Shown here piece by piece: positions 62,117-64,000 of a DNA stretch of 64,000 bases. The translations under genes and the position numbers were made by a program. Location: the NCBI RefSeq assembly GCF_024714475.1, contig NZ_JAMZMI010000002.1, positions 248,001 through 312,000 of the forward strand, in the 5' to 3' direction. The notes below the pieces were generated by a model, which made no database searches, was not told where the DNA came from, and worked only from the letters and a program-made list of their open reading frames with translations. Source of the stretch: Marinoscillum sp. MHG1-6 (lineage in GTDB: Bacteria > Bacteroidota > Bacteroidia > Cytophagales > Cyclobacteriaceae). Positions within the stretch are counted from its first letter, which is position 1. Every line of letters begins with the position of its first letter.

Positions 62117-63325
62117 ATGATTATTTTGAAAAAGAATTTCCGAATAGTTTTAATGTTCCTAATCATGCTGGCCGGCCGCAGTGTTCACGCACAGCAAAAA
62201 CCAGAAAACCAGAATGAGACCTGGCTAACCCGCAGCATAGAAGTATCCAGGCAACAGCTATTACTCGCATCCAAATACTATGCGCCAGGAATGAATCCCC
62301 GATCTGTATGGCCAAACGGGGAACTCAGATACGCGACTCCCAGAGACTGGACCTCCGGTTTCTTTCCTGGTTCCCTGTGGTTGATCTATGAACTGAACGG
62401 GGATCAATTTTTCAAAACACAAGCAGAGCGATTTACTGCGGGCATTGATAGTGTACAATACTTCACACACACGCATGATCTCGGTTTTATGCATCGGTGT
62501 AGTTACGGCAATGGTTACCGCCTGACTGGAAATGAAGCGTATAAAGAAGCACTCATCACCGGAGCTCGCTCACTGGCCACCCGATATTCTGATGCTGTAG
62601 GGTGTATCCGATCATGGGACATGCCCCCGTACAATTATCCAGTGATAGTTGATAATATGATGAATCTGGAGCTGCTGACCTGGGCTTCCAAAGCGACAGG
62701 GGAATCGAAGTTTATGGAAATGGCGTTATCCCATGCAAATAACACTATAAAAAACCACTACAGACCAGACAACAGTTCTTACCATCTGGTCGATTACAAT
62801 CCCAAAAACGGAAAAATCATCGAAAAAATGACCGTTCAGGGTTATGCTGATGAATCGTCATGGGCCAGGGGCCAGGCGTGGGGTTTGTATGGATTTACTA
62901 TGATGTACCGCGAAACCAACAGGGAGCATTATCTGGAGCAAGCGAAGAAAATCGCCCACTTCCTGATGAACCACCCCAGATTGCCAGAGAATAAGATTCC
63001 TTACTGGGATTTTGATACGAACCATATCCCCAATGACTATCGCGATGCTTCGGCCGCGGCGATCATGGCCAGTGCATTTCTGGAACTCAGTACCCTGACG
63101 GATAATAGCGAATACTTTTTACTCGCAGAAACCATGCTCAAAAACCTCTCCGGTAGTCAATACCTGGCGGAAGTAGGTCAAAATAATTATTTCATACTCA
63201 AACATTCTGTGGGTCACCTTCCAGGGTATTCGGAGATTGACGTTCCTATAAATTATGCGGACTATTACTTTCTGGAGGCACTCGCCCGATATATCAATAT
63301 GACAAAAGGTAAAAAGAACGATTAG
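62117..63325 (+). CDS. GH88 unsaturated glucuronyl hydrolase
   Basis: About 402 residues from ATG at 62117, which gives a clean signal peptide (MIILKKNFRIVL to SVHAQ); an earlier in-frame ATG at 62087 would overlap the sulfatase. The (alpha/alpha)6 barrel hydrolyses the 4,5-unsaturated uronate left at the non-reducing end by polysaccharide lyases. RDWTSGFFPG contains Asp87 (counted from 62087) and VIVDNMMNLELL Asp189, matching the two catalytic aspartates of the family; ADESSWARGQAWGLYG and WDFDTNHIPNDYRDASAAAI are also typical. It completes the pathway started by the lyases and is cotranscribed with the sulfatase. Confidence 0.93.
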   Translation: MIILKKNFRIVLMFLIMLAGRSVHAQQKPENQNETWLTRSIEVSRQQLLLASKYYAPGMNPRSVWPNGELRYATPRDWTSGFFPGSLWLIYELNGDQFFKTQAERFTAGIDSVQYFTHTHDLGFMHRCSYGNGYRLTGNEAYKEALITGARSLATRYSDAVGCIRSWDMPPYNYPVIVDNMMNLELLTWASKATGESKFMEMALSHANNTIKNHYRPDNSSYHLVDYNPKNGKIIEKMTVQGYADESSWARGQAWGLYGFTMMYRETNREHYLEQAKKIAHFLMNHPRLPENKIPYWDFDTNHIPNDYRDASAAAIMASAFLELSTLTDNSEYFLLAETMLKNLSGSQYLAEVGQNNYFILKHSVGHLPGYSEIDVPINYADYYFLEALARYINMTKGKKND

Positions 63326-63361
63326 TCTTTAGCAGTTTAGTTAGAGGTGTACTGGTACAAA

Positions 63362-63404
63362 AAAACCCTGATCGACCTGCGGGGCAGGTCGATCAGGGTT
63401 TTCG
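63362..63404. terminator. Bidirectional terminator between GH88 and the right-edge gene
   Basis: A 19-bp perfect stem with AAAACCCTGATCGACCTGC (63362-63380), a 3-base loop and its complement (63384-63402), flanked by A and T runs; it serves both convergent genes. Confidence 0.92.
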
Positions 63405-63422
63405 TTCATTTTATTATTTCAT

Positions 63423-64000
63423 TTATTTCGCATATCGGAATTTCCTTCCTGAGGCATTCGCCTTCTCTCCTTTCTTTCTCTCCTCCTCCGAGTAAAGTTT
63501 ATCCAATGGTAGGACTCCCAAGTTCACTAAAATGGATCGGTTCTTTATGGCTAACCCCTCTCTCTCCTGGGTGATTTTTGCTTGTTCTTCGGCTATTTTC
63601 AGGAATACAGGTAAGTACACTTGCAACTTCTTCTTTTCTTCCGGATACCATGTCAATGTTTCAATACTCGAGTACGCCAAATTGAAATTACTCTTATAGA
63701 GGTCGATCAATTTTTGGATGCCCAAATCAAATTCACCTAGATAACACAACGCTTCTGCCGCTGCACAAGCCACTTCCTTAGATTCATCGTTCAGGGAATT
63801 TTTCAGTTCCTCCGTGGCTCCTTCCAATTTCCTTTGAGAACCTAGCGTGCAATATCCAATCGCTCCCCAATACCTAATGGCGGCATAAGGACTTTGCAGG
63901 AGTTCATTCAACTTACCAATATCTTTTGACTTGGCTCTACTGGCCAGATCCGCCGCTTCATACAACCTCTTCAGTACAAAATCTTGTGCTCTCACCCAGT
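63423..64000 (-). CDS. C-terminal part of a protein with HEAT-like repeats, probably a sulfatase
   Basis: The frame is open to the window edge, so the start lies outside; about 192 residues are visible. They form helical repeats: LQSPYAAIRYWGAIGYCTLG, LNDESKEVACAAAEALCYLG and SNFNLAYSSIETLTW, then a helical tail ending ASGRKFRYAK. HEAT-like repeats with the xxAIRYWGAIGY pattern form the C-terminus of some sulfatases (N-sulfoglucosamine sulfohydrolase-like) of Bacteroidota and Planctomycetota. Given the PUL, a fourth sulfatase is the best guess. A PBS-lyase HEAT-repeat protein unrelated to sulfatases is the alternative. Convergent with GH88. Confidence 0.6.
   Translation of the reverse strand, partial: WVRAQDFVLKRLYEAADLASRAKSKDIGKLNELLQSPYAAIRYWGAIGYCTLGSQRKLEGATEELKNSLNDESKEVACAAAEALCYLGEFDLGIQKLIDLYKSNFNLAYSSIETLTWYPEEKKKLQVYLPVFLKIAEEQAKITQEREGLAIKNRSILVNLGVLPLDKLYSEEERKKGEKANASGRKFRYAK

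Noticed and set aside
24410-63325. Heparin or chondroitin sulfate as the PUL target, suggested by the heparinase fold, S1_7/S1_8-type sulfatases and GH88
   Set aside because: Five PL24/PL25-like propellers and a YesU-like DUF1961 protein favour a rhamnose/uronate glycan such as ulvan; not excluded, only less likely.
1-64000. CRISPR arrays, rRNA genes, phage genes, transposases
   Set aside because: No regularly spaced repeats, rRNA signatures, phage structural genes or transposase motifs were seen.

Overview
The window looks like a chromosome segment of a Bacteroidota bacterium, most likely a marine, polysaccharide-degrading member of the Cytophagales side of the phylum. The signs are a SusC/SusD pair, a hybrid two-component regulator with a Reg_prop propeller, several type IX secretion (T9SS) C-terminal sorting domains, TonB receptors with carboxypeptidase-D-like N-termini, a six-domain ribosomal protein S1, and TAnnTTTG-type -7 elements. 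No rRNA, CRISPR array, transposase or phage gene was seen. Genus cannot be assigned from sequence reading alone.

Left part (1-24.3 kb), mostly housekeeping. In order: the tail of an ECF-like sigma factor, hemN, a small secreted protein, dCMP deaminase, a TonB-dependent outer-membrane protein, a histidine kinase/OmpR regulator pair, murB, rpsA, tRNA-Cys, an outer-membrane barrel protein, a small sugar transferase, a penicillin-acylase-family hydrolase with a membrane partner, an XRE regulator with operator-like palindromes, and a very large AsmA-like protein. Then comes a metal-uptake module, probably zinc: a Fur/Zur-type regulator, a ZnuD-like TonB receptor and a lipoprotein. Its two transcription units each carry the same palindrome, ATGCAA-N5-TTGCAT. 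Two tRNA-Pro genes, with a partly duplicated and decayed tRNA 3' end between them, mark the left border of the next region.

Right part (24.4-64 kb), one large polysaccharide utilization locus (PUL). It encodes SusC, SusD, a surface lipoprotein in the SusE/F position, a 1382-residue hybrid two-component regulator, three formylglycine sulfatases (a fourth probably begins beyond the right edge), a heparinase II/III-fold polysaccharide lyase, a GH88 unsaturated-uronyl hydrolase, a DUF1961/YesU-like lipoprotein, an Asp-rich protein of unknown function, and five paralogous BNR_4 beta-propeller proteins of the type that includes ulvan lyases PL24/PL25. Three of the five carry T9SS sorting domains with different accessory modules (discoidin, PKD, CBM96/DNRLRE-like); two lack a sorting domain, and one of these has ricin-type lectin repeats.

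The gene set suggests a sulfated, uronate-containing polysaccharide, with green-algal ulvan the best guess. Surface lyases would cut the polymer, SusCD would import oligosaccharides, further lyases and sulfatases would trim them, and GH88 would remove the unsaturated uronate. A recurring 23-24 nt motif, CAAATG-N11-GTAACA, lies upstream of several PUL transcription units and is a candidate operator for the hybrid regulator.
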